Source: Acetobacteraceae bacterium (GTDB lineage Bacteria; Pseudomonadota; Alphaproteobacteria; Acetobacterales; Acetobacteraceae). From it: a stretch of DNA of 64,000 nt. The position numbers and the translations under genes are program-made. Under the pieces are notes generated by a model. The model ran no database searches and had not been told where the DNA came from. It saw nothing but the letters and a program-made list of their open reading frames with translations. Of this stretch, positions 26,865 through 36,583 are shown one piece after another. Where the stretch lies: NCBI GenBank assembly GCA_003164135.1, contig PLSD01000028.1:1-64000 (forward strand), written 5' to 3'. How positions within the stretch are numbered: position 1 is the stretch's first letter; each line of letters begins with the position of its first letter.

Positions 26865-29561
26865 CTACTTCTCATCCTCCCCAATCCCGAAAATCCCCCG
26901 CAACGCCCCGGGCGTAATCGCCGAGAACGGGTTCATCGAGACCTTCGGGTCATCGAACGTACCAGTCATCTTCACCCGCACGGCTATCAATCCCCCGCCC
27001 TTTTCCGCCGTGAACAAGTGCCCCAGCAGCGGGATTTCCCCCAGCAGTGCATTGAACTCGTAAGCGGGAATGATGGTCGTATCGACATTCAAACGATTAT
27101 CATCCAGCCCAATGCTGCCTGTTGCTGTGAAGCCCAGCGATGACGAAAACGCCCGGGCGCCGTGCAGATATAAAGCCTGGTTATCCAGGCTGAACGGCAC
27201 CACCGCCTCGTCAAAAGACAATCCAGGGCCGGAAGCCGCCGCCGGCACGCCGTAAACGGTGAGCGCCTGCATGATTTTGGTGAAAGCCGGCGCGCGCTCC
27301 AGCCTGAAATCCTTCAGCGTCAGCCTGCCCGTAGCCGGTGCGTCACCGCCATAATCGGCCTCCAGCGTCAGCGCCCCGTTATCCAGTTCGGTATAGGCGT
27401 TCATCGCCCGCAACAGCATCCCGGCATCCGGCGTCTGCACATGCAAATGCCGCCGCAGCGGGCTAACCGGCGCGATGCTTATGGCAATATCCCCGGCAGC
27501 AGCTTGCCCGCGCAACAGCGTGCCCCCCTGCCCGTCACCATTAAACGTGAATCCCGTAAGCACCGGCGCGGGGCTGGCGGCCAGGGCAAGCTGTTGGAAG
27601 CTCAACCCCGCGCGCCATACCGGACCGCTGGGCGGCGCGTTGTCTTCAACCTGGGTTGCAGCCTGCACCCCGTTGGCCGTTCCGTTACCGCGCGCCCGCA
27701 GGTCGAGCATCGGGCCGGAAAAACTCGCCACCCAGGCAGCACCCGGCCCCGCGGGCGCCGTTAACACACCATGCGCCACGGTCCTGCCGATATTCGCGGC
27801 GGAAAATACCATCTGCCCGCCGTGCCCAAGCCCCTGAATATCCAGCCCTGGCGCACTGGCATCGATGCCGTCCAGGGACGCAAAATTACCGTCATTCAGT
27901 GTTGCGCTCAGCAGCAGGTGACCCGCCGCCCCGGCCGGCTTGCTCCAGCCGAAATGCGGGGCGGTCAGCGCCGCCGGGGTCAAATCCGCCTGCAACCGGG
28001 CTGTCTGCATCCCAGCGGCATCGCCGGTGATCCGCAAGCTATAGGGCGCGGCCCCCCCGGCGACCCCTGAGGCCGCATCCAGCCCGTAACGGCGCAGCAG
28101 CACCGGCCCGGCCACACTGCTCAGGGTCATGTCCTCCGTCCCAGCCACCCCGGCAAAAGCAACCTGCACGTTCAGCTGTGCCGGCTCCCCGGCAAATTGC
28201 AGGCTGGATTTTGCGGTCAACCCCTGCGTCGTGACCTCCAGCCGTCCCTCCCCCGCGGAAAGCCGCAGCCCCGCCACGCCTGAGTCGAACGCCGCCTGGT
28301 GCAGTTCCGCGATGACATGCAGCCCGGTCTGTTCAAACAGCAGGTTGTTGATGAGAGGTATCCGCGCCGTCACCGTGGCGGCCACATTGCCCGTGGCCCG
28401 CGCCAGTTGCGGCGGAGCGTGGCGCAGCAGGCTTAGCGGCGGTGCATTCAGCACCGCAATGGCATCCTGGATCGTCCCAGCCGCGGTCACATCCAACTGC
28501 CCAATCGTCGGCACTGGCACACCCATGTTGGAGAGCTGCATCTGGCCGCTGGTCAGTACCAACCCGCCCAGCCTTCCGGCGCTGGCTGTAATCAACGCAC
28601 GGTTCAGGTCCTGGAATACCATGGTGCCGTTCAGCTCGGTAATCGGCGTGGCCCCGTCAATCCAGCTCAACGTGAGGCCCTCGGCAGTGAAGCTGCCGGT
28701 TACATCGGCCAGTTGCAGAGTCCCGAGGTTACGCGGCGCGACCAGGCTGAAGGTGAACTTAGCGTCTCGCGCGATTCCGGCGGTGATGTTTTTTATTACC
28801 CAGTCATGCGTCGGCGGAATCAGCGCCGGCGGCCAATAGGCACCCAGGTCGCCGGCCTGCACCTCATCCGCGGTGGCGGTGACGCTGGCATTCCACTGGC
28901 TCGTCAGCTGCGCATTGCCGCTAAAAGTCATGTGCGGCTTGCTGGCGCCGGTCTTGGTTAGCTCCAGAGACCCGTCAGAAAGCTCAGCCGCCCCTTGCGT
29001 CACTTTCAATGTAAAGCCGCCGGAATCAACCGGCACCCTGTTCGCCCCCACGCCCAGATGCCCCGCACCCAGCGTCACGTGCACATCCGCGCCGGCAAAT
29101 TTGAAACCAGGGCCGGGCCAGATCGACGCCTGCAGCGACACCGGCACGCTCGACCCCGCAAACTGCGCCTGTGCCGCTTCCACCAGCAGCGGCGCGCTGG
29201 CCCCTATCAGGGCGGATGGCATTACCTCCAGCCGCGCCGTGGGAATGCTCACCAGCATCACCCCCAGCCCGTTGCGCACCGCAATGTCCCCGAGCTGTAA
29301 ATAAATCGGCTCGCCGCCGCCCTGCTGGTATCCGGCCCAGGTCAGTTTGGCCTGCTGCATCTGTATGCTTATGCCCTGGCCGGAGGCGGCGGTCGCCAGC
29401 CTGGAAGCCAGCTCGGGCAACAGAATCGGCCCCTGCGACAGCCGGTATCCCAGCATGCAAACGCTCACCAACAGCAGCACCAGCGCCAACATGGCGATGC
29501 GCCCCAGTTGATGCAGCGCCTCCGCTAAAATCCGTCCTGCTTGACCTGCGCGCCGTTTCAT
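26865..29561 (-). CDS. AsmA/DUF3971-type envelope protein (YhdP/TamB-like)
   Basis: An 898-aa protein from ATG 29561 (MKRRAGQAGRILAEALHQLGR). A single N-terminal membrane anchor (IAMLALVLLLVSVCMLGYRL) is followed by a long beta-rich periplasmic region of repeated short strands, as in AsmA-like proteins thought to carry phospholipids to the outer membrane. The C-terminal part (LTLKDFRLERAPAFTKIMQALTVYGVP ... NVDTTIIPAYEFNALLGEIPLLGHLFTAEKGGGLIAVRVKMTGTFDDPKVSMNPFSAITPGALRGIFG) is the AsmA-like C-terminal signature. Divergent glnE starts only 17 bases away. Confidence 0.88.
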   Translation of the reverse strand: MKRRAGQAGRILAEALHQLGRIAMLALVLLLVSVCMLGYRLSQGPILLPELASRLATAASGQGISIQMQQAKLTWAGYQQGGGEPIYLQLGDIAVRNGLGVMLVSIPTARLEVMPSALIGASAPLLVEAAQAQFAGSSVPVSLQASIWPGPGFKFAGADVHVTLGAGHLGVGANRVPVDSGGFTLKVTQGAAELSDGSLELTKTGASKPHMTFSGNAQLTSQWNASVTATADEVQAGDLGAYWPPALIPPTHDWVIKNITAGIARDAKFTFSLVAPRNLGTLQLADVTGSFTAEGLTLSWIDGATPITELNGTMVFQDLNRALITASAGRLGGLVLTSGQMQLSNMGVPVPTIGQLDVTAAGTIQDAIAVLNAPPLSLLRHAPPQLARATGNVAATVTARIPLINNLLFEQTGLHVIAELHQAAFDSGVAGLRLSAGEGRLEVTTQGLTAKSSLQFAGEPAQLNVQVAFAGVAGTEDMTLSSVAGPVLLRRYGLDAASGVAGGAAPYSLRITGDAAGMQTARLQADLTPAALTAPHFGWSKPAGAAGHLLLSATLNDGNFASLDGIDASAPGLDIQGLGHGGQMVFSAANIGRTVAHGVLTAPAGPGAAWVASFSGPMLDLRARGNGTANGVQAATQVEDNAPPSGPVWRAGLSFQQLALAASPAPVLTGFTFNGDGQGGTLLRGQAAAGDIAISIAPVSPLRRHLHVQTPDAGMLLRAMNAYTELDNGALTLEADYGGDAPATGRLTLKDFRLERAPAFTKIMQALTVYGVPAAASGPGLSFDEAVVPFSLDNQALYLHGARAFSSSLGFTATGSIGLDDNRLNVDTTIIPAYEFNALLGEIPLLGHLFTAEKGGGLIAVRVKMTGTFDDPKVSMNPFSAITPGALRGIFGIGEDEK

Positions 29562-29578
29562 CTTGTCCTGCTTGCCAG

Positions 29579-32431
29579 ATGCACGCCGTGCCCCACAACC
29601 CACAATTTCCCGCGCCCGCTGATCCAGCCGCCGCCGCGCGCCTGCGCGAGGATTTTGCTGCCCTCGGCGCCGCCCAGCGCCGCTTTGCTGCCACTCCCAC
29701 GGGCCGCGCGGCGCTGGACTGCCTGGGCGGCAACGCACCTTACCTGGCTGATCTCGCCTGCCGCGAGTCGGACTGCCTGATGCAGACGCTGAGCGCCGGA
29801 CCCGACGCCGCCCTGGCCGCCGCGCTGGACAAATTGCGCGCCCTGCCGCTCACCACCAGCCGCCGCCAGCTTGCCGCCCAACTGCGCGAAGCCAAACGCC
29901 GCGCCGCCCTGGCCATCGCCATTGCCGACATCGGCGGCCTCTGGCGCCTGCCCAAAATCACCGGCGCCCTCTCGGACCTCGCGGAGGCCGCCTGCCGCGC
30001 CGCCACCCGGCACCTGCTGCTCGGTTTGCACGAGGCCGGTCAGATCACCCTGCCCCACCCGGAAGAGCCGGAACGCGACTCCGGCTTTACCGTCCTGGCC
30101 CTGGGCAAACTCGGCGCGCGGGAGCTGAACTACTCGTCGGACATCGACCTGGTGCTGTTCTTCGACCCGCAATCCCCGGTGTATGATGAAGACGCGCAGC
30201 AAATCATGGCCCGCCTCGCGCGCGACTTCATCAACCTACTCGCCACCCGCGACGCCGACGGCTACGTCTTCCGCGTGGACCTGCGGCTGCGCCCAGACCC
30301 TTCCGCCACCCCGCCGGTCGTCGCGCTGCCCACGGCACTTTCCTATTACGAGAGCCACGGCCGCACCTGGGAGCGCGCCGCCTTCTCCAAAGCCCGCACC
30401 ATCGCCGGCGACTTCGCGATGGGCGACGCCTTCCTCGCCGCCATCCGCCCCTTCATCTGGCGCAAGAACCTGGATTTCGCCGCCATCGCGGATATCCACG
30501 ACATGAAACGCCAGATCGATGCCGGGGCCAACGGCACCGGCCTGCTTGGGCGCGACGTAAAACGCGGCCAGGGCGGCATCCGCGAAATCGAGTTCATCGT
30601 GCAGACCCTCAGCCTCGTTTGGGGCGGGCAGGACAAGCAATTGCGCATCCTCGCCACGCTGGACGCCCTGCCCGCGCTGGTGAAAGCCGGGCACCTTCCC
30701 GCCGCCGCCGCCCGCACCCTGGCCGCCGACTACCGCCAGCTCCGCCGCGTGGAACACCGGTTGCAAATGATCGCCGACCGCCAGACCCATTCTTTACCGG
30801 CGAACGAAGCCGCTCTGGCTTCCTTCATCACCTTCCTCGGCGACAAAGACTTCCGCCGCGACTTCCCCAAACTCCTCGCCCGCGTACATCGCTATTTCCT
30901 CGCGTTTTTCGACGCCGGCGAGGATGCTGCGGACAACCGCATCGACCCCGGCCCCGAAGGCCCGCCCCTCGCCGCCTTCACCGAACGCCTCCACGCCCTC
31001 GGCTTCACCGGCGATAAACACATCGCCGAACGCTTGCGCGCCTGGTCCAGCGGCCAAGTGCCCGCCCTGCGCTCGGAACGCGCCCGCACCCTGCTGGAAG
31101 GCATTCTCCCCAACCTCCTCACCGTGCTCGGCCAGACACCGGAACCGGACAAAGCCTTCGCGCATTTTGACACACTCCTCTCGCGCCAGCGCGCCGGAGT
31201 GCAACTGCTCTCCTTATTCCAGCGCAACCCTGCGGTCCTGCGCCGCATGGCCGCCGTGTTGGGCGCCGCCCCCGCCCTGGCCGAGCATCTCGCCGAGGAC
31301 GCACACGCGCTGGAAGCCCTGCTCTCCCCCAGCGCCCGCTTCGCCGCCCCCAAACCCTTGCTCCGCCACCTGCTGCGCGACGCCGATTCGCTGGAGGACG
31401 CAGTCGCCCTCACCCGCCACTTCGTCCGCCGCGAGGAATTTCACCTCTCCGTCGCCACGCTGGAAGGCCGGTTGGACATTAACGAGGTCGGCCGCCTGCG
31501 CAGCAACCTCGCCGCCGCCGCCCTTTCCGCCCTGCTCCCCCGCGTACTCGCCCAGCACCAGGCGCGCTACGGCAAAGTCCCGCGCGGCGCCTTCGCCGTG
31601 GTCGCCATGGGCAAGGCTGGCAGCGGCGAAATGCTCGCCGGCTCCGACCTCGACCTCATGCTGATCTACGATCACGCCCCGATGGAGACCGCGCCGACGC
31701 CCTATTTCGTCCGCCTCGCCAACGCGCTCACCGCGGCACTCACCGCCCAGGGACCGGAAGGTGCGCTGTATAAAGTGGACATGCGCCTGCGCCCCTCGGG
31801 CAACCACGGCCCGGTCGCTGTGTCGCTCACCGCCTTCCGCCGCTACCAGGCCGCCGACGCCTGGACCTGGGAGCGTCTGGCCCTCACCCGGGCGCGCGTC
31901 CTCGCCGCCACGCCTGGCTTCGCCGCCATCGTCTCCGCAGCCATCCTCACCGCCCTCACCCGCGCGGACCCCCCGGCCAAAATCCGCGCCGACAGCGTTG
32001 CCATGCGCAACCGGATAGAAGCCGAACTCCCCTCCCGCGGCCCCTTCGACATCAAAACCCAGCCCGGCGGGATGCTGGAACTCAGCTTCATCGCCGCCGC
32101 CCTGCAACTCATCCACGGCCCCGCACAGCCCGCACTATTCCACACCAACACCGCCGACGCCCTGCGAGCCCTGGCCGATGCCGGCCACCTGCCGCACGCC
32201 GACGCGCAAGCGCTGCTGCACGCGGATTTCCTCTGGCGCAGCATCCAAGGCATCAACCGCATCACCGGCCTCTCGGACCGCGCCCACACAGTGCCCCCCG
32301 CCATGCTCACCCCGCTGCTGCGCGCCACCGGCACGGCGGACTGGGAGGATCTGCAAGCTGCCATGGCGCACGCCAAGCAGAACGTGCGAGACTGTTTTGA
32401 ACGTCACATCCATACGGAGCCACCACAATGA
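29579..32431 (+). CDS. glnE: Bifunctional glutamine synthetase adenylyltransferase/deadenylyltransferase
   Basis: A 950-aa enzyme that adds and removes AMP on glutamine synthetase according to nitrogen status. From ATG 29579 (MHAVPHNPQFPAPADP) the length equals the usual one. Two nucleotidyltransferase domains are seen: the N-terminal (deadenylylating) GKLGARELNYSSDIDLVLFFD at about residues 177-196 and the C-terminal (adenylylating) GKAGSGEMLAGSDLDLMLIYDH near residue 690. Each is followed by its helical domain. The last codons overlap the bcp start (ATGA). Its 5' neighbour is divergent and very close, so the promoter must lie within that gene. Confidence 0.96.
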   Translation: MHAVPHNPQFPAPADPAAAARLREDFAALGAAQRRFAATPTGRAALDCLGGNAPYLADLACRESDCLMQTLSAGPDAALAAALDKLRALPLTTSRRQLAAQLREAKRRAALAIAIADIGGLWRLPKITGALSDLAEAACRAATRHLLLGLHEAGQITLPHPEEPERDSGFTVLALGKLGARELNYSSDIDLVLFFDPQSPVYDEDAQQIMARLARDFINLLATRDADGYVFRVDLRLRPDPSATPPVVALPTALSYYESHGRTWERAAFSKARTIAGDFAMGDAFLAAIRPFIWRKNLDFAAIADIHDMKRQIDAGANGTGLLGRDVKRGQGGIREIEFIVQTLSLVWGGQDKQLRILATLDALPALVKAGHLPAAAARTLAADYRQLRRVEHRLQMIADRQTHSLPANEAALASFITFLGDKDFRRDFPKLLARVHRYFLAFFDAGEDAADNRIDPGPEGPPLAAFTERLHALGFTGDKHIAERLRAWSSGQVPALRSERARTLLEGILPNLLTVLGQTPEPDKAFAHFDTLLSRQRAGVQLLSLFQRNPAVLRRMAAVLGAAPALAEHLAEDAHALEALLSPSARFAAPKPLLRHLLRDADSLEDAVALTRHFVRREEFHLSVATLEGRLDINEVGRLRSNLAAAALSALLPRVLAQHQARYGKVPRGAFAVVAMGKAGSGEMLAGSDLDLMLIYDHAPMETAPTPYFVRLANALTAALTAQGPEGALYKVDMRLRPSGNHGPVAVSLTAFRRYQAADAWTWERLALTRARVLAATPGFAAIVSAAILTALTRADPPAKIRADSVAMRNRIEAELPSRGPFDIKTQPGGMLELSFIAAALQLIHGPAQPALFHTNTADALRALADAGHLPHADAQALLHADFLWRSIQGINRITGLSDRAHTVPPAMLTPLLRATGTADWEDLQAAMAHAKQNVRDCFERHIHTEPPQ

Positions 32432-32895
32432 CCCTTGCCATCGGCGATGCCGCCCCGGATTTCTCCCTCCCCGCCTCTGGCGGCCGCACGGTCAGTCTGG
32501 CCGGCCTCAAGGGCAAACCCTTCGTGCTGTATTTCTACCCCCGCGCCGACACGCCGGGCTGCACCAAGGAGGCATGCGCCTTCGAGGAAGCATTGCCCCA
32601 GCTCGGCAAAACCGGCGTCACCGTCATCGGCGTCTCCAAGGACAGCATGAAGGCAATCGACAAATTCGCCGAGAAATATAACCTCACTTTCCCGCTCGCA
32701 TCAGACCCCGCCACCACCACCATCGCCGCCTATGGCGCCTGGCTGGAAAAATCCATGTACGGCAAAAAATACATGGGTATCGAGCGCTCAACCGTGCTGG
32801 TCGATGCCAAGGGCAAAATCGCGCATATCTGGCCTAAGGTGAAAGTCCCGGGCCACGCCGATGAGGTTTTAAAGACCGTGCAAGCCCTCAAATAA
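32428..32895 (+). CDS. bcp: Thiol peroxidase of the Bcp/PrxQ family
   Basis: A 155-aa thioredoxin-dependent peroxiredoxin. The peroxidatic Cys is in FYPRADTPGCTKEACAFEE, with a second Cys five residues later, the classic Bcp arrangement for an intramolecular disulfide. GVSKDSMKAIDKFAEKYNLTFPLASD and GIERSTVLVDAKGKI are typical. It starts inside the end of glnE (ATGA) and ends in TAATG shared with the next start. Confidence 0.95.
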   Translation: MTLAIGDAAPDFSLPASGGRTVSLAGLKGKPFVLYFYPRADTPGCTKEACAFEEALPQLGKTGVTVIGVSKDSMKAIDKFAEKYNLTFPLASDPATTTIAAYGAWLEKSMYGKKYMGIERSTVLVDAKGKIAHIWPKVKVPGHADEVLKTVQALK

Positions 32896-33782
32896 TGCGC
32901 TGGTATTTTGCCATCGACGAAGCAGGCGGCCTGGGCGAAACCGGCAGTCTTGCCCGCCTCGCGGTGCTGAGCGCCCGCGCCGTTGGCGGGCTGGAGCCGG
33001 TGCTGCTGTATTTCGGCGCGCGCACCGCGTTCACCGCATGGATGGAACACCACGGTGTCCGCGTGGTGGACATTCAACCACGGTTCCTCCCGATGTTTAC
33101 CCAGGCGCAGGCGGCGGGCACGTTTCAACCCCATTCCATCGGCCATTGGCTACGCCTGGAAATTCCCGCGGTCGAGCAGGAGCATGAATTCGTGCTCTAC
33201 ACCGACTGCGATATGATTTTCTTGCGCCGGTTCGACCTTTCGCATCTGCGCCCGAAGGTGTTTGCCGCGGCACCGGAAATGCAGCCGGACAACTGGAATA
33301 ATTTCAATTCGGGCGTGATGCTGCTGAACGTTCCGGCGATGCGAGCCACTTATCCGGCCCTGGAAGAGCAGATAAAATTCCGCATCAACGCTGGAGATTT
33401 TTTGCGGTACAATGACCAGTTCGCCCTGAACGAGGCCTATCGCGGGCTATGGGACCGGCTCGACCCTCTCTATAACTACAAGCCCTACTGGCCGTTTACC
33501 AGCCGCGCGCCAATTCTGCACTTCCACGGCCCCAAACCGGGAGTTCTTGAGGCCATCGCCACCGGCCATTGGCATGACCGGGACGAGACGGCAGTGTTTT
33601 TCAGCAAAATGCTGAACGCCCGTTCGCGGTATTATCTGGACTGGTGTAGCTGGCTGGGTGATTGGCTACAGACCGTGGATTTTCCTGAAGCTATTCGTTT
33701 CGCTAAACTGGCCTCGGCATTAACCCGCTACCGGCGGGACGTGCCGCAGAGCACGGACACAATTTTCCCCGCCGAAGGATAG
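32895..33782 (+). CDS. Glycosyltransferase family 8-like protein
   Basis: A 295-aa protein with the GT8 (LgtC/glycogenin-like) motifs: the DxD-type VLYTDCDMIFLRRF, the FNSGVMLLNV strand, NDQFALNEAY and the C-terminal ILHFHGPKPGV. It would transfer a sugar from a nucleotide sugar; acceptor unknown, perhaps lipopolysaccharide or a surface glycan. The ATG overlaps the bcp stop by one base (TAATG). It is the last gene of the glnE-bcp run. No signal peptide or membrane segment is seen. Confidence 0.82.
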   Translation: MRWYFAIDEAGGLGETGSLARLAVLSARAVGGLEPVLLYFGARTAFTAWMEHHGVRVVDIQPRFLPMFTQAQAAGTFQPHSIGHWLRLEIPAVEQEHEFVLYTDCDMIFLRRFDLSHLRPKVFAAAPEMQPDNWNNFNSGVMLLNVPAMRATYPALEEQIKFRINAGDFLRYNDQFALNEAYRGLWDRLDPLYNYKPYWPFTSRAPILHFHGPKPGVLEAIATGHWHDRDETAVFFSKMLNARSRYYLDWCSWLGDWLQTVDFPEAIRFAKLASALTRYRRDVPQSTDTIFPAEG

Positions 33783-33896
33783 AATGACGCCGCCGCCGGG
33801 GTTTCATTAAGATTAACAACAACCCTCCCGCATTTTTACAGTTGCTTAACCTTTCCGCGCCTAACATCGGGCTCTCCAAGAGAAAGGTTTAATGCC

Positions 33897-34994
33897 GTGA
33901 ACGAAATTCTGACATTGCGGCGTCCGTCGCCCTCCACGAGCCAGAACCACGCGCCGTTCATGGACAGCGATGAAGCAGCCCGCTTACACACACTTGAAGC
34001 CTACGAAATTCTCGATAGCGCCGGGGAAAAATCGTACGACGACATCACCCGGCTCGCCGCCTTCATCTGCGGCACGCCGGTGGCGCTGGTTTCGTTTTTT
34101 GACCGTGATCGGCAATGGATCAAGGCGCGCTTCAGCAGCAGCACTTTCGTGGAAACATCCCGGGATCTGCCGCGCACCCATTCATTCTGCGACCTCACCA
34201 TCAAGCAGTCCGATTCCATTATTACGGTGGCGGACATGCATCAGGACCCGCGCTTTGCCGACCACGCCCGCGTCACCGGCCCCACAAAACTGCGCTTTTA
34301 TGCGGCGGTGCCACTCATCTCCCCCACCGGCGCGGTGCTGGGCAGTTTAAGCGTGCTGGACAAACGCAGCCGCACCCTCTTGCCCGAGCAGAGCAGCGCG
34401 CTTGAGACGCTGGCCCGCCAGATCATGGAGCTTCTGGAAATGCGCCGCACACTCATCGGCCTTTCGGAAGCCAACGCGCGCCTTGGGCAGCAGAGCATCA
34501 CCGACGCCCTCACCGGCATCCCCAACCGCCGTGCCTACGACCAGAAACTCACCGAGGAATTCTCCCGCGCCCGGCGCACCGGCGCACCGCTTTCGCTGCT
34601 GCTGATCGACATTGATACGTTCAAGCAATACAACGACACGTTCGGCCATCTGGCGGGAGATTCCGCATTGCAGTCGGTCGCCCGCGTATTGCTGGCCAGC
34701 CTGCGCCCATATGATTTCCTGGCCCGCTACGGCGGCGAGGAATTCGTCATCGTGCTGCCCGCCACTGACCTTTCGGCTGCCATCCTGGTCGCCGAGCGCG
34801 TGCGCGGCCTGGTCGCAAGCTCGGAGTTCCCCCACCGCAAATTAACCATCAGCATCGGCGTCGCCCGCCTGGACCCGGAAGCCGGCACGAAAGCCCTGGT
34901 CCAAACCGCCGACAACGGCCTCTACCGCGCCAAAGCCAGCGGCCGCAACAAAGTGGTGGTCGGCAATTTGGAAAAAATCATGGCGGCGGAGTAA
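33897..34994 (+). CDS. Diguanylate cyclase with GAF sensor domain
   Basis: A 365-aa soluble enzyme making c-di-GMP. Residues about 25-190 are a GAF domain (RLHTLEAYEILDSAGEKSYDDITRLAAFICGTPVALVSFFDRDRQWIKA). The cyclase domain starts at SITDALTGIPNRRAYDQ and has an intact active site GGEEF at residues 279-283. The product-inhibition site RxxD is present at 270-273, five residues before it, so feedback control is expected. The GTG start at 33897 follows AGAAAGG. ATG 33961 (MDSDEAARLH) is an alternative. Confidence 0.94.
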   Translation: MNEILTLRRPSPSTSQNHAPFMDSDEAARLHTLEAYEILDSAGEKSYDDITRLAAFICGTPVALVSFFDRDRQWIKARFSSSTFVETSRDLPRTHSFCDLTIKQSDSIITVADMHQDPRFADHARVTGPTKLRFYAAVPLISPTGAVLGSLSVLDKRSRTLLPEQSSALETLARQIMELLEMRRTLIGLSEANARLGQQSITDALTGIPNRRAYDQKLTEEFSRARRTGAPLSLLLIDIDTFKQYNDTFGHLAGDSALQSVARVLLASLRPYDFLARYGGEEFVIVLPATDLSAAILVAERVRGLVASSEFPHRKLTISIGVARLDPEAGTKALVQTADNGLYRAKASGRNKVVVGNLEKIMAAE

Positions 34995-35036
34995 TCCGCC
35001 GCAACTATCAATTTAACCCAAGCTCCTCTCAAATCC

Positions 35037-35070
35037 GTCATTGCGGGCCGTGAAGCGGCATGGCAATCCA
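35037..35070. repeat. REP-like palindromic element, copy 2
   Basis: GTCATTGCG ... GGCAATCCA with ATTGC/GCAAT outer arms and GCCG/CGGC inner arms. It shares the outer halves with the element at 26471. It lies between the diguanylate cyclase gene and a low-GC gene. Confidence 0.55.
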
Positions 35071-35127
35071 GAATCAGAATTTTTAGATTCTGAAACGGCA
35101 CCTATCATGCCGTAATGGAGACGATTT

Positions 35128-35703
35128 ATGTGGTGGATTTTGGTTCTCATTGGCGTTCTGATCGCCATAGGCATGATTAAAGGTTGGATCGAAGGAAAAA
35201 AGCCGTCGCGGTACGAACAGAACCTCAAAGAGATCATCGCCGAAAGGGAAGCTCGTGAGCGTGGCGAGCCAATCCCACAAGCTCCAATCGTGAAAACAAT
35301 ACCAGATAAGGGGCGGACAATATATGAGCGGATGGCGTTGGAACACGTGGCAAAAGCTCCGACCACTGATTCTGACCTTGAGGGGTGGACAAGCTTTGGC
35401 CGCCAACTCAAGGTAAAAAAGCCCTTTCCAGTCGCAATACGTTATCAATCCGGAGAAGGAAAAACAACTTGCCGAATAGTTGATGTCACCTATGTCAGTG
35501 CCAATGTCCACAAAGACGGAACGATGAACCTGATTTCATTTTTAGGATTCTGCCACACAAAGCAGGCTGAGCGAACTTTCTATTTCAACAATGTTGAAGC
35601 CGCCGCCGATGCCAAAACCGGCAAACTGATAGATCACTTTGGAATTTTCGTTGTCCGAGCAATGGGCCGCAGCGAGTTGGTAAGACGCAGCCACGGAGGA
35701 TGA
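35128..35703 (+). CDS. Membrane-anchored protein with a WYL-like C-terminal domain
   Basis: A 191-aa protein starting at ATG 35128, eight bases after GGAG. Residues 1-18 form a membrane helix (WWILVLIGVLIAIGMIKGWI), then a charged coiled segment (YEQNLKEIIAEREARERG). The C-terminal part (PFPVAIRYQSGEGKTTCRIVDVTYVSANVHKDGTMNLISFLGFCHTKQAERTFYFNNVEAAADAKTG) resembles a WYL-type ligand-sensing fold (Y-x-s/d-xxG-xxtxR ... L-x-a-xCxxr-xxRxFxldrI). A membrane-tethered form without a DNA-binding domain is uncommon. GC content is clearly below its neighbours, which hints at transfer. Confidence 0.6.
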   Translation: MWWILVLIGVLIAIGMIKGWIEGKKPSRYEQNLKEIIAEREARERGEPIPQAPIVKTIPDKGRTIYERMALEHVAKAPTTDSDLEGWTSFGRQLKVKKPFPVAIRYQSGEGKTTCRIVDVTYVSANVHKDGTMNLISFLGFCHTKQAERTFYFNNVEAAADAKTGKLIDHFGIFVVRAMGRSELVRRSHGG

Positions 35704-35730
35704 TCCGCCACACTTCCTTAAAAATGGCCC

Positions 35731-36558
35731 CTACTTCTGCGTCCGCTCACAATAAAACGTACTCCGCCCCGCCTGCACCATCTGCTTAATCCCCGAACAT
35801 TCGGGCGGCCCAGGACACCGCTCGCAAAGCTCCCCGGCGCGGCCATAAACTTTCCACGCATGCTGAAAATACCCCAGCTCGCCGCTCGGCTGCACATAGT
35901 CGCGCAAGGACGACCCCCCTGCGGCAATCGCCTCGCGCAACGTGTCCTTTATCGCCCCCACCAGCCGTTCCACCGCCGGCTTGCTCAAACTCCCCGCCAG
36001 CCGGCGTGGCGAAATCCTGGCGCGGAACAGCGCCTCGCTGGCATAAATATTCCCGATCCCCGCGACCACGCTTTGGTCCAGCAACGCGGCTTTTATCGTC
36101 GTCGCCTTGCCCTTCAGCGCCGCCGCCAGCACCGGCCCGGAAAACTCGTTGCCTAGCGGCTCCGGCCCCATGCCGGCGAGCAACTTGTGGGTATCCTCCA
36201 AGCTCGTCGCAATCAGGTCCAGCGCGCCAAACCGCCGTGGGTCAACGAAGCCCAGCCGCGTGCCGTCATCCATCTCCAGGGTCAAATGCTCATGCTTGGC
36301 CGGCGGCGCGTCGAACAGCATCCGGCCGGACATGCCCAGATGGACGAGCACCGAAACCCCACGGTCCAGCCGCATCAGCAAAAACTTACCCCGCCGCCGG
36401 AAGCCCAGCACTTTCGCTCCGGTCAGCGTGGCGGCAAATTCCGGCGGAATCGGCCAGCGCAAATCAGGCCGGTGCAGGCTCGCGCGGCGTATCACATGCC
36501 CGGTCAACCTGGCGTCCAGGCCGCGCATCACGGTTTCTACTTCGGGGAGTTCCGGCAT
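35731..36558 (-). CDS. mutM: Formamidopyrimidine-DNA glycosylase
   Basis: A 275-aa base-excision repair enzyme that removes 8-oxoguanine and nicks the strand. The N-terminus [14 protein letters not shown] supplies the catalytic Pro2 and Glu3. The helix-two-turn-helix part with [12 protein letters not shown] and the C-terminal zinc finger ([30 protein letters not shown]) are complete. It is divergent from ubiE with 25 bases between the starts, so the two promoters overlap the opposite genes or each other. Confidence 0.97.
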   Translation of the reverse strand: MPELPEVETVMRGLDARLTGHVIRRASLHRPDLRWPIPPEFAATLTGAKVLGFRRRGKFLLMRLDRGVSVLVHLGMSGRMLFDAPPAKHEHLTLEMDDGTRLGFVDPRRFGALDLIATSLEDTHKLLAGMGPEPLGNEFSGPVLAAALKGKATTIKAALLDQSVVAGIGNIYASEALFRARISPRRLAGSLSKPAVERLVGAIKDTLREAIAAGGSSLRDYVQPSGELGYFQHAWKVYGRAGELCERCPGPPECSGIKQMVQAGRSTFYCERTQK

Positions 36559-36583
36559 TTGGAAACATGGCTATACTAGGATC

